The notes: a model not told the origin generated them from the sequence alone. Positions 47,238 to 55,507 are shown, counted from the first letter of the stretch. The stretch is 64,000 nt of DNA from Sphingomonas sp. dw_22 (GCF_018449795.1 NZ_JAAVVE010000006.1:62001-126000), one strand, 5' to 3'. Numbers and translations are program-made.

Positions 47238-47837
47238 ATGATCAAGCGAGCTATAGATGTTGTCGGTGCTGCGGCGGGTTTGTTTTTCCTGTCGCCGATT
47301 GTCCTGCTGTGCGCCGCCGCGGTCGCATGGAGCATGGGACGGCCAGTATTGTTTCGCCAACAACGCCCAGGTCAGGGCGGGCGACCGTTCGGCATGATCA
47401 AGTTCCGCACGATGTCCGACGCGCGAGACGCCAATGGGCGATTGCTCTCGGACGGGGAGCGGTTGACGCGAGTTGGGCGGTTCTTGCGGGCGACAAGCCT
47501 TGATGAGCTGCCCGAGCTTTGGAATGTCCTGATGGGAGATATGAGCCTGGTAGGCCCTCGCCCCCTGCTCATGGTCTATCTTGAGCGCTATAGTTCCGAA
47601 CAGGCACGACGGCACGACGTAAAGCCGGGGGTTACCGGCTGGGCCCAGGTCAACGGGCGCAATGCTATTTCATGGGATGAGAAATTCGCCCTGGATACAT
47701 GGTATGTGGATAATCGGTCGCTTTGGCTCGATCTGAAAATACTCTACGCTACCGTGGCCCAAGTCATACGACGCAAGGACATTAACTCGACGGAAGCGGC
47801 GACGATGCCCGAGTTCATGGGTTCAAACGGCAAATAG
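47238..47837 (+). CDS. Initiating phosphoglycosyl transferase, PglC-like
   Basis: 199-residue monotopic phosphoglycosyl transferase of the small PglC type (no N-terminal CoA-binding or multi-TM part as in WbaP/WcaJ). One re-entrant membrane helix ([20 protein letters not shown]) is followed by the catalytic core: [40 protein letters not shown] with the catalytic Asp-Glu pair in [17 protein letters not shown] and [17 protein letters not shown]. It loads the first sugar phosphate onto undecaprenyl phosphate. Its neighbours suggest a UDP-diamino-trideoxyhexose donor. Confidence 0.93.
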   Translation: MIKRAIDVVGAAAGLFFLSPIVLLCAAAVAWSMGRPVLFRQQRPGQGGRPFGMIKFRTMSDARDANGRLLSDGERLTRVGRFLRATSLDELPELWNVLMGDMSLVGPRPLLMVYLERYSSEQARRHDVKPGVTGWAQVNGRNAISWDEKFALDTWYVDNRSLWLDLKILYATVAQVIRRKDINSTEAATMPEFMGSNGK

Positions 47838-47977
47838 CCAAATTGAGCATCCCTTTCTGGATGCGGTGGCGTGACGGACCCTGATGGAAAAGCTGGAAGT
47901 AGCTGCAAGCGGAAATGGTGTCGTACAGGCCTTGGCCAGAACGCGACCTACTTCGACCACTCTATCGGATCACGCCA

Positions 47978-48604
47978 TTACGTGGTGCGATCGGGCCGCG
48001 GCCAGACGGTCGCTCCGTCCGGTAGAGAGCGGAGTGCAGTGCAGCCGACGCCGAGAATGACATCGCTGCCGATCGCCACTTCCTGCAAGACCTTGGTCAG
48101 CGGCCCAATGAGTGTGCTTTCGCCAATCGAGGCCCCGCCGCCAAGGAACGCCCCTGGCGCGATGATCGCATTCTCCGCGACATGAACATCATGGCCGATG
48201 ATCGCACCACTGTTCACGACGCAAAACGGTGACAATTTCGCGCCAACGGACAGGACTACGCCATGTGCGACAAAGGCGCCGTCCCCGACCGAAACATGTT
48301 CCGATATCACGGCACGAGGGGATACCAGCGGAGGACAGGCGATGCCGAGATCCCGTAGCCAGGTGACCAAACCCATTCGACGCTTCAGCGTACGGCGATC
48401 CGTTGCCCCGATGCCGAACACGACACCGTCAATTTCCTTCGCGTCAGCGGCAAGTTCGTCCAGGTAACCGCGATGGATCGGTGCGAAGGTGCCAGGATCG
48501 ATCGCGTAGCAGGCGGAGATCGTGAATCCGCATAGTCGAGCGACCTCCGCCACTTCGCGGGCGAACCCTCCCCCTCCCAAGATTGCGAGCTTGGGTTGTG
48601 ACAT
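47978..48604 (-). CDS. PglD/NeuD-family sugar N- or O-acyltransferase
   Basis: 208 residues. The N-terminal Rossmann-like nucleotide-sugar domain (KLAILGGGGFAREVAEVARL) is followed by a left-handed beta-helix of hexapeptide repeats (SPRAVISEHVSVGDGAFVAH, GAIIGHDVHVAENAIIAPGA, GASIGESTLIGPLTKVLQEV). The active-site His region is in AIIGHDVHV. PglD acetylates the 4-amino group of UDP-4-amino sugars with acetyl-CoA. Here the gene is the downstream partner of KR, ACP, KAS III, ACP and FkbH genes on the same strand, so I infer that the acyl donor may be an acyl-ACP rather than acetyl-CoA. Confidence 0.88.
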   Translation of the reverse strand: MSQPKLAILGGGGFAREVAEVARLCGFTISACYAIDPGTFAPIHRGYLDELAADAKEIDGVVFGIGATDRRTLKRRMGLVTWLRDLGIACPPLVSPRAVISEHVSVGDGAFVAHGVVLSVGAKLSPFCVVNSGAIIGHDVHVAENAIIAPGAFLGGGASIGESTLIGPLTKVLQEVAIGSDVILGVGCTALRSLPDGATVWPRPDRTT

Positions 48605-48614
48605 CGTCTAAATC

Positions 48615-49334
48615 CTAGATTGCCGCCCCGCCGTCGACACGCACCACCTGACCAGTGATCGAGCGCGCAGCCGGGGAAAGGAGGAAAAGCACTGTATCAG
48701 TCACCGAATCGACGGTAGCGGGACCGGCAGGACTATTTTTGGCAAGGCGCTCACGGAAGGCTTCGTCATAGACATGGGCGAACCCCTGGGTCATTTCCGT
48801 ATCGATCCAGCCCGGCGCCACGCCGACTGCACGGCGCGGCCCGAGTTCGCGTGCAAGCCCACCAACAAGGTTGCTTAGTCCTGCCTTGGACGCTGCATAC
48901 GCGACAATGCCGGATTCTGGACGTTCCGCCGCGATCGAGGAAACCGCGCAGAACACCGCATCGTCGGTGGAAACCCGCCTGCTGGCAAACTGGGCGCCGA
49001 AAACGGTCGGCGCCACCAGGTTGACCGTGTATAGCTGCTGGATATCCGTCGGCGACATCATGCGAATGGGCTTGAGCCGCTGCATCCCTGCACAGTAAAT
49101 CAGTGCGGTGAGAGGTCCGCCCGCCGCAACGACCTCACTGGTGAGCTTCGGTATCCCATCCAGAGCAGAGACGTCGGCCGCGAAAACCTTGGCGCCCTGC
49201 TCCTGCAATGGCCGCAGACGATCTTCCCGACGAGCGACTGCCGAAACATCATGGTTCGGCAGAAGCCGTTCGGCCAATCGAAAGCCCACGCCACTGCTGG
49301 CGCCGACGATCAGAACATGCCCACGTTCAACCAT
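48615..49334 (-). CDS. SDR ketoreductase (3-oxoacyl-ACP reductase-like)
   Basis: 239-residue classical SDR. NAD(P) motif VLIVGASSGVGFRLAERLLP, NAG-equivalent YCAGMQR, catalytic Ser in CAVSSIAAE, YxxxK as YAASK, and a C-terminal ITGQVVRVDGGAAI typical of FabG-like enzymes. The start overlaps the upstream ACP gene by 8 bp, and only 10 bp separate its stop from the acyltransferase gene. The context suggests it reduces a 3-oxoacyl group carried on the adjacent ACP to 3-hydroxyacyl. Confidence 0.88.
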   Translation of the reverse strand: MVERGHVLIVGASSGVGFRLAERLLPNHDVSAVARREDRLRPLQEQGAKVFAADVSALDGIPKLTSEVVAAGGPLTALIYCAGMQRLKPIRMMSPTDIQQLYTVNLVAPTVFGAQFASRRVSTDDAVFCAVSSIAAERPESGIVAYAASKAGLSNLVGGLARELGPRRAVGVAPGWIDTEMTQGFAHVYDEAFRERLAKNSPAGPATVDSVTDTVLFLLSPAARSITGQVVRVDGGAAI

Positions 49335-49557
49335 CGCTCAGAGAGTTTCCCGCGATCGCGATCAGGTCGTTGACGGTGAGAGCTTCGGTGATCTGCTCAG
49401 GCGTGGCAGCCACGCCCAAGCCATCGTACAGGCTCAGCAGGTTCAGGACGGCAAGGGAGTCATAATCCGGAATGTCTGCAAGAAGCTGCTCGCCAGTCAG
49501 AGGCTCGACTACGTCCAGGGTGTTCTGCACTTCGGCGATAAATTCTGTACGGTTCAT
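49327..49557 (-). CDS. Acyl carrier protein (second ACP of the module)
   Basis: 76-residue acidic four-helix carrier protein. The phosphopantetheine attachment serine sits in IPDYDSLAVLNLLSL (DSL motif), followed by a helix-III region LGVAATPEQITEALTV. The start codon shares a base with the stop of the ketosynthase gene (TGATG), so it is translationally coupled to it. It is not the housekeeping AcpP, whose core reads GADSLDTVELVMALEE. Presumably it carries the growing or finished acyl chain to the ketoreductase and acyltransferase. Confidence 0.88.
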   Translation of the reverse strand: MNRTEFIAEVQNTLDVVEPLTGEQLLADIPDYDSLAVLNLLSLYDGLGVAATPEQITEALTVNDLIAIAGNSLSDG

Positions 49558-50594
49558 CAGGATTCACCTTCGTAAAGATAAGGAGGAGGGACCAGCATAG
49601 GATCGGTGTCGATGGCGCACGCGGCCCAGCTGAGCCCCACGCCGAAACCCGCGAATACAGACCGCTGAGAACTCGTCGAATACGCATCTGTCAGGAAACC
49701 GCAGATCGTACCTGGAATCGAAGCGGAGTTTTGATTGCCATACACGGATTGCGTCGAACTCGGCAGCCTATCCTCTCCCAATCCAAGGCGCTTCTGAACG
49801 TTCTTCAGAATATAGCGGTTGGGCTGATGGAGGACGAAATGATCAACCTCATCGGCAGTCCATCCGGCAAATTCCAGAATTGACGTCAGCATCGCTGGTA
49901 TCCGCTTCAATGTGAAGTTGAACACCGCAGCCCCGTCCATCTCCATGAACGGCGCCTTGCCTTCGTCCTCTGGATCGCGGCGCAAGCCGCTGTTGGGGAT
50001 GTACAGGCCCTTTTCACCCGAACCGTCGCTATACAGCTGAAACCGAGCGAACCCGGGTTTCCGCTCTACCATTATGGCAGCGCCTGCATCCCCCATGAGC
50101 GGAGTGATAGCGTGGTTGTCCTGCGGCACCATCCGGCTTGCGACATCGCCGACGCACAAGAGCACGCGGGACAGCCCGCTCTCGACTAAGCTCGCAGCCA
50201 TGGCCAGCCCATATACGAAACCGCTGCAACCAAGTCGTATGTCGAAACATGCTGTTCCTACCCGCATGCCCAGCAGATGCTGCAGACGGATTGCACTGGA
50301 CGGTGATGCGTAATCCGGGGTTTGGGTCACCATGATCAGGCCATCGATCGCGGACGGGTCCACATTGATCCCCTTCAGCAACTGCTGAGCAGAATGCAGG
50401 CAAAGGTCCGAAGTGGTCGTGTCACGCCGCACGACGACATGGCGCGATGACAACCCGATCGACCGCTTGAGCCGCTCGGCCTCCTCAAGGGAAAGCCCGA
50501 GTTGCTCGCGTTCCGCATCGAACATCAGACGCTGACCGCCAACCGTGGTGACGATGCCGGTTATACCGACGTTCGAGAACGCAAGGTCAGCCAC
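49557..50594 (-). CDS. 3-oxoacyl-ACP synthase III family ketosynthase
   Basis: 345 residues from GTG 50594 (GGAGG 9 bp upstream); an ATG at 50615 would add seven residues. Thiolase fold with the full KAS III catalytic set: Cys in FDIRLGCSGFVYGLAMA, His in VLHQPNRYIL, Asn in VYGNQNSASIP. It could perform one decarboxylative condensation, or act as an acyltransferase between carriers as some KAS III homologues do. It sits between two ACP genes in an overlapping operon and differs from housekeeping FabH by its surroundings, not by missing residues. Confidence 0.9.
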   Translation of the reverse strand: MADLAFSNVGITGIVTTVGGQRLMFDAEREQLGLSLEEAERLKRSIGLSSRHVVVRRDTTTSDLCLHSAQQLLKGINVDPSAIDGLIMVTQTPDYASPSSAIRLQHLLGMRVGTACFDIRLGCSGFVYGLAMAASLVESGLSRVLLCVGDVASRMVPQDNHAITPLMGDAGAAIMVERKPGFARFQLYSDGSGEKGLYIPNSGLRRDPEDEGKAPFMEMDGAAVFNFTLKRIPAMLTSILEFAGWTADEVDHFVLHQPNRYILKNVQKRLGLGEDRLPSSTQSVYGNQNSASIPGTICGFLTDAYSTSSQRSVFAGFGVGLSWAACAIDTDPMLVPPPYLYEGES

Positions 50595-50898
50595 GTGCGA
50601 TAGCCTCCGCAACATACGCGATCCAACGACGCAACTCGCGCAACGGCGATTTGTCCGCGTCGAGCACGGACTCGCTGGCCAGGGGAATATACGAACCCGT
50701 AACGCTTTCGACCTCGGTTTCGGTCTGCAACAGCAATTCCACGACCGAAAATGAATCGATCTCGGAGAACAGATCGTGATCGAGCGCGATCTCGGCCAGA
50801 TCCGGTCGAGCCCATTCGACCGACAGGTTAGCCATCACGCGACGAACGATGTTCTCCGCGTTGGCGAGATCAGTCTGCGATTGTGAAATGCTGCTCAT
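50587..50898 (-). CDS. Acyl carrier protein (first ACP, FkbH partner)
   Basis: 103 residues, longer than usual carrier proteins. The probable phosphopantetheine serine is in FSEIDSFSVVELLLQTETEV (DSF motif). ATG 50898 lies inside the end of the fkbH-like gene (29-bp overlap), and the 3' end overlaps the ketosynthase gene by 8 bp. FkbH-type enzymes load a dedicated ACP encoded next to them, so this is the likely glyceryl-ACP. Sequence outside the motif is poorly conserved, so the ACP call rests on motif, size and neighbours. Confidence 0.78.
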   Translation of the reverse strand: MSSISQSQTDLANAENIVRRVMANLSVEWARPDLAEIALDHDLFSEIDSFSVVELLLQTETEVESVTGSYIPLASESVLDADKSPLRELRRWIAYVAEAIARG

Positions 50899-52522
50899 CG
50901 GTCGGACCTTGTTCCAATGTATAGATACGGCTGTCGCCGCAAAGTTTCTGAAACGCAAACCCATTGTCGTCGTAAAAGCCGGCGACCATCTGGTTGCGCG
51001 GACCAGGGCTGTAGATCCCTTGTACATCCGCGTGTCGGTCACAAATGTAGCGTAGGATCGCGATCTCGACCCGCCGTCCCAACGCACGGCAACTCATCAG
51101 CAAATTCTCGATCATGCCGTCACGCACGATCGCAACAGCCACCAGGCCCATGTCGCCAAAACGGTCCGAGACCTTGAAGCTATAGACATGGCCCTGATCC
51201 ATAGCCTGCTGAATTTCCGCCTCCACATAGCGGCGGCAGGTCAGATTGAACTGGTTCGTCTTATTGGTGAGCTGCGTGATGCGACGCAGGTGCGACGGAT
51301 CGTTGACACTCGCCTGCACCTGAATTCCAAGCGAGGCGATATATTCCTCTAGTGTCGGCGCAGCCCCGCGCGCTTGCTTCCGTTCGGCTTCGGCCCGATA
51401 TTGTTCCGCTTTGACAACATCCTCGGCCGTGAGGCTACGCGCACTCAGACTTCCGATGTGGTCCAAGACCGTCAATGCCACCTCCGGGCGCGCATTGGGG
51501 AAGAGATGACATTCCACCTGAGGCAAACGGGTACTGACCTCTTCGATTTCGAAAGGGTTGTCATCAAGGAATATTATCGCATCCAGCCCGATATTGAGCT
51601 CATTTGCGATTTCCTTGATATTCTCGCTCTTCGGATTCCAGTTACTTCGGTAGGTCGTGAAGTCCGAGAGCGTGAGTGGCATGTTCCTCTTCGCGAAAAC
51701 CTCCAGGAAATCTTCCTTGTTATTTTTCGTGACGGCACAGAGGATGACACCTAGCGCTCGCAGCCTTTTGAGTTGTTGCTGTAGCGTGAAATGTACGATG
51801 CCGGGATATTCTCGATCCACAGCGACGCTCTCAGCCCCGACCTCGCCGACCACACCGCCCCAGATCGTATTGTCCGCGTCGACTATGATCGCCTTTCGTC
51901 GCGGACGAAGGGCGGCTCCGATAGAGGCTGCATAGCCGTCCATGATAGCGTTCGCCGCAGCAGGCGCATAAGGCGACTGCATCAGGATGCGATTTCGCTC
52001 TCGAAAGCTCGTCGCGTACCCGATCTCGGACAGGATCCCGGCAGCGTCGACGATACCGACGCGCTCTGTAGATGCCGCCAGATCGAAAAATACGCGATGG
52101 ATCGCGTGGAGCGCCTCGATCTGCTGATGAAGGTCGCTGTCCACTGTCGAACGTGGGCGATAGGGGATGGTGTTCAGCAATACCGATCCCGGCCCGCGGT
52201 CCAGCCAACGTCGTATGCGTTCGACGAGATCCTCCGCTCGCTCTACCGATTCCGCACCAGGCGCGACATCGAAAAACCATCGATGATCAAGATGAATTAC
52301 AAGAAAATCGAAACGCGCCTCGCTTTCCAGCGTTTGCACTACCTGACCGAAATCAAGATGAATGATCGATGGCTTATAATCATCACCAAGCCTATTGCCC
52401 AATCTAGAAAAGGATTGGGTAACAATATTTCCTACCATACCAATCGAAAAAGACTTCATCGTTTCCTGAGGTGCGTTGCCATCCGGCATTCCATTATTAT
52501 TCTGCGGCCGATGATATGCCAT
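50870..52522 (-). CDS. FkbH-type HAD-IIIC protein (putative glyceryl-ACP loading)
   Basis: 550 residues. An N-terminal SGNH-like part (about 25-190: SVLLNTIPYRPRSTVDSDLH, SPYAPAAANAIMDGYAASIG) is followed by a HAD domain with KAIIVDADNTIWGGVVGEVG (catalytic Asp motif), VTKNNKEDFLEVFAKRNMPL and AIIFLDDNPFEIEEV. The C-terminal GNAT-like part is QLTNKTNQFNLTCRRYVEAE, SFKVSDRFGDMGLVAVAI. This is the architecture of FkbH/OzmB, which dephosphorylate 1,3-bisphosphoglycerate while loading D-glycerate onto an ACP. ATG 52522 is used; MKSFSIG at 52459 is an alternative with AGGA upstream. It is first in a leftward operon. Confidence 0.92.
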   Translation of the reverse strand: MAYHRPQNNNGMPDGNAPQETMKSFSIGMVGNIVTQSFSRLGNRLGDDYKPSIIHLDFGQVVQTLESEARFDFLVIHLDHRWFFDVAPGAESVERAEDLVERIRRWLDRGPGSVLLNTIPYRPRSTVDSDLHQQIEALHAIHRVFFDLAASTERVGIVDAAGILSEIGYATSFRERNRILMQSPYAPAAANAIMDGYAASIGAALRPRRKAIIVDADNTIWGGVVGEVGAESVAVDREYPGIVHFTLQQQLKRLRALGVILCAVTKNNKEDFLEVFAKRNMPLTLSDFTTYRSNWNPKSENIKEIANELNIGLDAIIFLDDNPFEIEEVSTRLPQVECHLFPNARPEVALTVLDHIGSLSARSLTAEDVVKAEQYRAEAERKQARGAAPTLEEYIASLGIQVQASVNDPSHLRRITQLTNKTNQFNLTCRRYVEAEIQQAMDQGHVYSFKVSDRFGDMGLVAVAIVRDGMIENLLMSCRALGRRVEIAILRYICDRHADVQGIYSPGPRNQMVAGFYDDNGFAFQKLCGDSRIYTLEQGPTDEQHFTIAD

Positions 52523-52665
52523 GTAAATTCCCCGTAGCAGACCGATATGCTATGGTCAGACCAGCGTGTGACCCGGCCTTGTGCGACACATTCAAACAGT
52601 TCAAGAAAAATTTTCCGATCGCCGGCAGCTTCGTTGCGCCCCCCCTGCCCAGGAGCAAATAGTCC

Positions 52666-54093
52666 GTGCACATCCCAACCCGGCTCGGCGTCAAAACCTT
52701 CTCTCAGATCGATCAAGATCTGTTTGCCAAGATGTCGGGTGACGCAAACCCGATGCATGTTGATGCTATCGCCGCCAGGAGAACCCAAGCGGGCGCGCCG
52801 GTCGTACATGGCGTACATGCGTTGCTATGGTCGCTTGACCTACTGATCAAATTACAGTCGGATCGAAAAATATCCGACATAGCCATGCGGTTCGAACGGT
52901 TCATTTATGTGGAGGAGCAGGTCGAAGCCGTACTCATTGAAGCGGCTTCCGGCACGTCCATCATCGAACTGAGAACCGATGGTACACGGGCCGCCGTGGC
53001 GACACTTGGTTCAGCCACTGAACGATCGCTGGAATCGCCGCTTATTACGGCCGCCGCACATCGAATCTCGATCCCGCTTCTACGCGACGTTGAGGATTTG
53101 CGGGGTCTCACAGGCGCCTTCTTCCTTGCCAACGATCATGGAAAGCTCGAGCACGCCTTCCCAGATCTGACCCGTGCGTTAGGCGCCGAGACAGTGCGTA
53201 GCATCGCAGGCTTGTCGACTTTGGTAGGGATGGAATGCCCTGGGCTTCTGTCCATATTTTCCAAGCTGCGGGTGGAACTCGGGCGTGTGGACATGGAGGG
53301 CCAACCCACGCTGCGTTATTCTGTCAGGCGTCTTCAGGCATTGCTGCGCTCGACAGTTATCGACGTACAAGCGCCTGGCCTTACGGGAAGTGTCGAAGCG
53401 TTCGTACGGCAGCCTCCCATCACCCAGCCTTCCATGGAAAACTTGCGAACAACGATATCCGGAAATCTGACGAAGAACGATCACGTTCTGATTGTCGGGG
53501 GATCACGCGGAATAGGTGAGTTGACGGCGAAGCTTGTCTCTCTCGGAGGCGCAAGGGTCACCATAACTTATGCTCGTGGTGAGAACGAAGCACAATCCGT
53601 AGCCCGGGAGATTAAATCTACAGGCGGAAAATGCGATGTTATGCGCCTTGATGTTAGCGAATCCATCGCAGAACAGATGTCCCTGCCATCTTCGCCGTTT
53701 ACGCATTGTTATTATTTTGCCACGCCGCCAATCTTTCGCAAGAGAGGTCTGGCATTTGATCGAACTACCTTGGATTCTTTCATCACATTCTACATAGAAG
53801 CATTCCACGAGCTTTCGGAGCTTCTGCTCTCTCGCAATCCTCAGGCTCGAATATTCACGCCCTCAACCTCAGCTATCGATGAACGTCCAGCTGGGTCGCT
53901 TGAATATGTAACTTCGAAGCTGGGAACAGAACGCTTGGCCGAGGATATGAGCCGCCGTCATCCGAAGGCACGCATCATCACCTCACGCTTCCCTCGCATT
54001 CTGACCGATCAAACGGCGACCGTACTTCCGGTGCGAAGCGAGGACCCGTTGAGCATACTGGTTCCCCTGATCCATAGTCTTCACGAGAAATAG
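52666..54093 (+). CDS. MaoC-like hydratase / SDR fusion protein
   Basis: 475 residues from GTG 52666. The N-terminal hot-dog hydratase has the hydratase-2 signature FAKMSGDANPMHVD with VVHGVHALLW. A middle part (about 110-255) has hot-dog-like strands (GMECPGLLSIFSKLRVELGR, RYSVRRLQALLRSTVIDVQA). The C-terminal SDR (about 262-475) has VLIVGGSRGIGELTAKLVSL, Ser in STSAID and YVTSK as YxxxK. All catalytic residues expected for (R)-hydratase and reductase are visible. It is divergent from the fkbH-like gene across a 143-bp spacer (52523-52665) that should carry both promoters. It probably acts on ACP-bound 3-hydroxyacyl or enoyl groups in the same pathway. Confidence 0.85.
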   Translation: MHIPTRLGVKTFSQIDQDLFAKMSGDANPMHVDAIAARRTQAGAPVVHGVHALLWSLDLLIKLQSDRKISDIAMRFERFIYVEEQVEAVLIEAASGTSIIELRTDGTRAAVATLGSATERSLESPLITAAAHRISIPLLRDVEDLRGLTGAFFLANDHGKLEHAFPDLTRALGAETVRSIAGLSTLVGMECPGLLSIFSKLRVELGRVDMEGQPTLRYSVRRLQALLRSTVIDVQAPGLTGSVEAFVRQPPITQPSMENLRTTISGNLTKNDHVLIVGGSRGIGELTAKLVSLGGARVTITYARGENEAQSVAREIKSTGGKCDVMRLDVSESIAEQMSLPSSPFTHCYYFATPPIFRKRGLAFDRTTLDSFITFYIEAFHELSELLLSRNPQARIFTPSTSAIDERPAGSLEYVTSKLGTERLAEDMSRRHPKARIITSRFPRILTDQTATVLPVRSEDPLSILVPLIHSLHEK

Positions 54094-54243
54094 CCATTCC
54101 GAACCACTTCAAAACGGTGATTGAATCGCGGCCATCGGCGCAGCGCAATAGTGATGATGTAAAGATCGGCGACAGGCGTCGCGACGCACGTTGCGTGCCG
54201 CCGCCAATGACCATTCAGTATAGTCGAGTTGGCGGCATCTCGC

Positions 54244-54542
54244 TCAATCCCCGATCGGGCTTTCGCCGTGCTTCCTCAGCACGTCGTTGAACGCCTCGCC
54301 CATCAGGTTCTGCAGGTTCCGCCCCTGATGTCGCGCCAGCATGTGCATCGCCAGCGACATCTCGGGCGAGAAGAAACCGGCGATCTGCTTGCGGCCCTCG
54401 CGGCTCGCGGGGTGGGTGGATTTCCTCCCGTGCCCTTCCGCGTCGGCTAGCGGCGCGGCGGGCGTGGTGCCGGCGACGCGGCGGGCGCAGCGGCCGCGGG
54501 CGTAGCGGTGCGCAGGTTGGCGAAGCTCGGTTTGCGGCTCAT
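54244..54542 (-). pseudogene. Ribbon-helix-helix plasmid partition protein, frameshifted
   Basis: ATG at 54542 (ATGA overlap with the parA end) begins MSRKPSFANLRTATPAAAAP, and then needs one frame change near 54460 to enter PLADAEGHGRKSTHPASREG, RKQIAGFFSPEMSLAMHMLA, QGRNLQNLMGEAFNDVLRKH and the stop at 54244. This is the small DNA-binding partner that follows ParA in many sphingomonad plasmids. In the start frame a TAG is met after about 26 codons, so no full protein is made. Confidence 0.75.
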
Positions 54543-54805
54543 GCGGCGGCCTTTCGCTTGAAACGGGGTGTCGGCATGTCGAGTGTCTATGTCCACTTGT
54601 AGAGCTGGCGGACTTCCTCGGCGGCCTTGCCCATCGGCTCGGCTTCCATGACGTTGCGCCCCTCAGCGCTGGCGTGGCGATAGGTTGCGCGATCGGGCAG
54701 CAGCACAGGGCGGCGTGCCGAAGCTCTCCACCAGCTCGCCGGCCTCTTGGTAGGTGCGCGGCGCATTGGGCGCACCGGCGGTGAAACGGCACTGTTCTCG
54801 CTCAC
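54539..54805 (-). pseudogene. parA: ParA partition ATPase, C-terminal fragment
   Basis: Only the last 80-90 codons remain, in two frames: GAPNAPRTYQEAGELVESFG, then after a shift RATYRHASAEGRNVMEAEPM, GKAAEEVRQLYKWT, a TAG, then TLDMPTPRFKRKAAA and the TGA at 54539. This matches the C-terminus of plasmid ParA proteins. The Walker motifs are absent, since the upstream sequence stops being ParA-like at about 54805. With the repA remnant at 18464 it testifies to a former plasmid. Confidence 0.7.
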
Positions 54806-54896
54806 CGGCCCCCCTCCCCCCGCCTTCGGCCGGCCCCTCCACCACGCCCTTTTGGCGCGATCCGCCTCCTCGAGCAAAGCTCGGGGAGGAATGAGC

Positions 54897-55226
54897 TCAG
54901 CCGAGCAGGCGCCGCTCGATCAGGCTGCGGAAATCGCGCCGGCCGTCGGCGATCAGCAGCACGAAGACATGATCGCCGAACACGCGGTAGATCAGCCGAT
55001 AGGGCTGCTCTCCCATCTGGCGGAACTCGCGGATGCCGAGCGTGTCGAGCTCAGCCGGTACGCTGCCGCAATTGGGGAAGCGCTCTAGGCTCTCGACTCG
55101 GGCCAGCATGTGGTCGAGAAAGGCTTCGGCCTGGTCGGTCCCGCGATGGCCGGCGATCCAGCCATGGATATCGGCGAGATCCGCCTCCGCGCCGGCGGTG
55201 AGGAAAACCGCGAAGGGCGCGGTCAT
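54897..55226 (-). CDS. RelE/ParE-family toxin
   Basis: 109-residue toxin: VFLTAGAEADLADIHGWIAG, AEAFLDHMLARVESLERFPN, GIREFRQMGEQPYRLIYRVF and VFVLLIADGRRDFRSLIERR, the compact RelE-ParE fold with the conserved Arg of YRLIYRV. Intact, unlike the ParDE pair at 19.5 kb. It is downstream of its antitoxin with a 4-bp ATGA overlap. A GC-rich dyad (about 54865-54889) follows its stop without a T-run. The molecular target (ribosome or gyrase) cannot be told from sequence. Confidence 0.9.
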   Translation of the reverse strand: MTAPFAVFLTAGAEADLADIHGWIAGHRGTDQAEAFLDHMLARVESLERFPNCGSVPAELDTLGIREFRQMGEQPYRLIYRVFGDHVFVLLIADGRRDFRSLIERRLLG

Positions 55227-55507
55227 GCCTCGGCCGCGTTCGCCTTTCCGGCGCGCAGCCGGGCGATCGCCTCGCGGGCGGGGGTCAGTTTCCCGGCATC
55301 GATGTCGCGATTGCCCAGCGCGAGCAGCTTGAGCAGCGCGAGCTTCTTCTGCGTCGCCTCATAGCTCGCCACGTCCTGGAGCACGCCACGGGCCTCGCCA
55401 TTCTGGGTGATGACCAGCGGCGCGCCGCTTTCCGCTAGGCCGCGCAGCACGTCGGCGGCATGGGCCTTCAGATAGCTGACCGGCTTCACCTGCTCGGAAT
55501 AGCGCAT
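55223..55507 (-). CDS. Phd/YefM-family antitoxin
   Basis: 94 residues: MRYSEQVKPVSYLKAHAADV, LRGLAESGAPLVITQNGEAR and GVLQDVASYEATQKKLALLK form the Phd/YefM N-terminal DNA-binding and dimer domain. An extended C-terminal tail (LALGNRDIDAGKLTPAREAI) wraps the toxin. The ATG at 55507 directly precedes the toxin cistron. Such antitoxins repress their own promoter, expected in 55508-55620. The pair is intact and may stabilise the surrounding region. Confidence 0.9.
   Translation of the reverse strand: MRYSEQVKPVSYLKAHAADVLRGLAESGAPLVITQNGEARGVLQDVASYEATQKKLALLKLLALGNRDIDAGKLTPAREAIARLRAGKANAAEA

Noticed and set aside
54865..54889. GC-rich hairpin after the RelE-type toxin gene as a terminator
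   Set aside because: The stem is good but there is no T-run on the transcribed strand, so I mention it only in the toxin entry.
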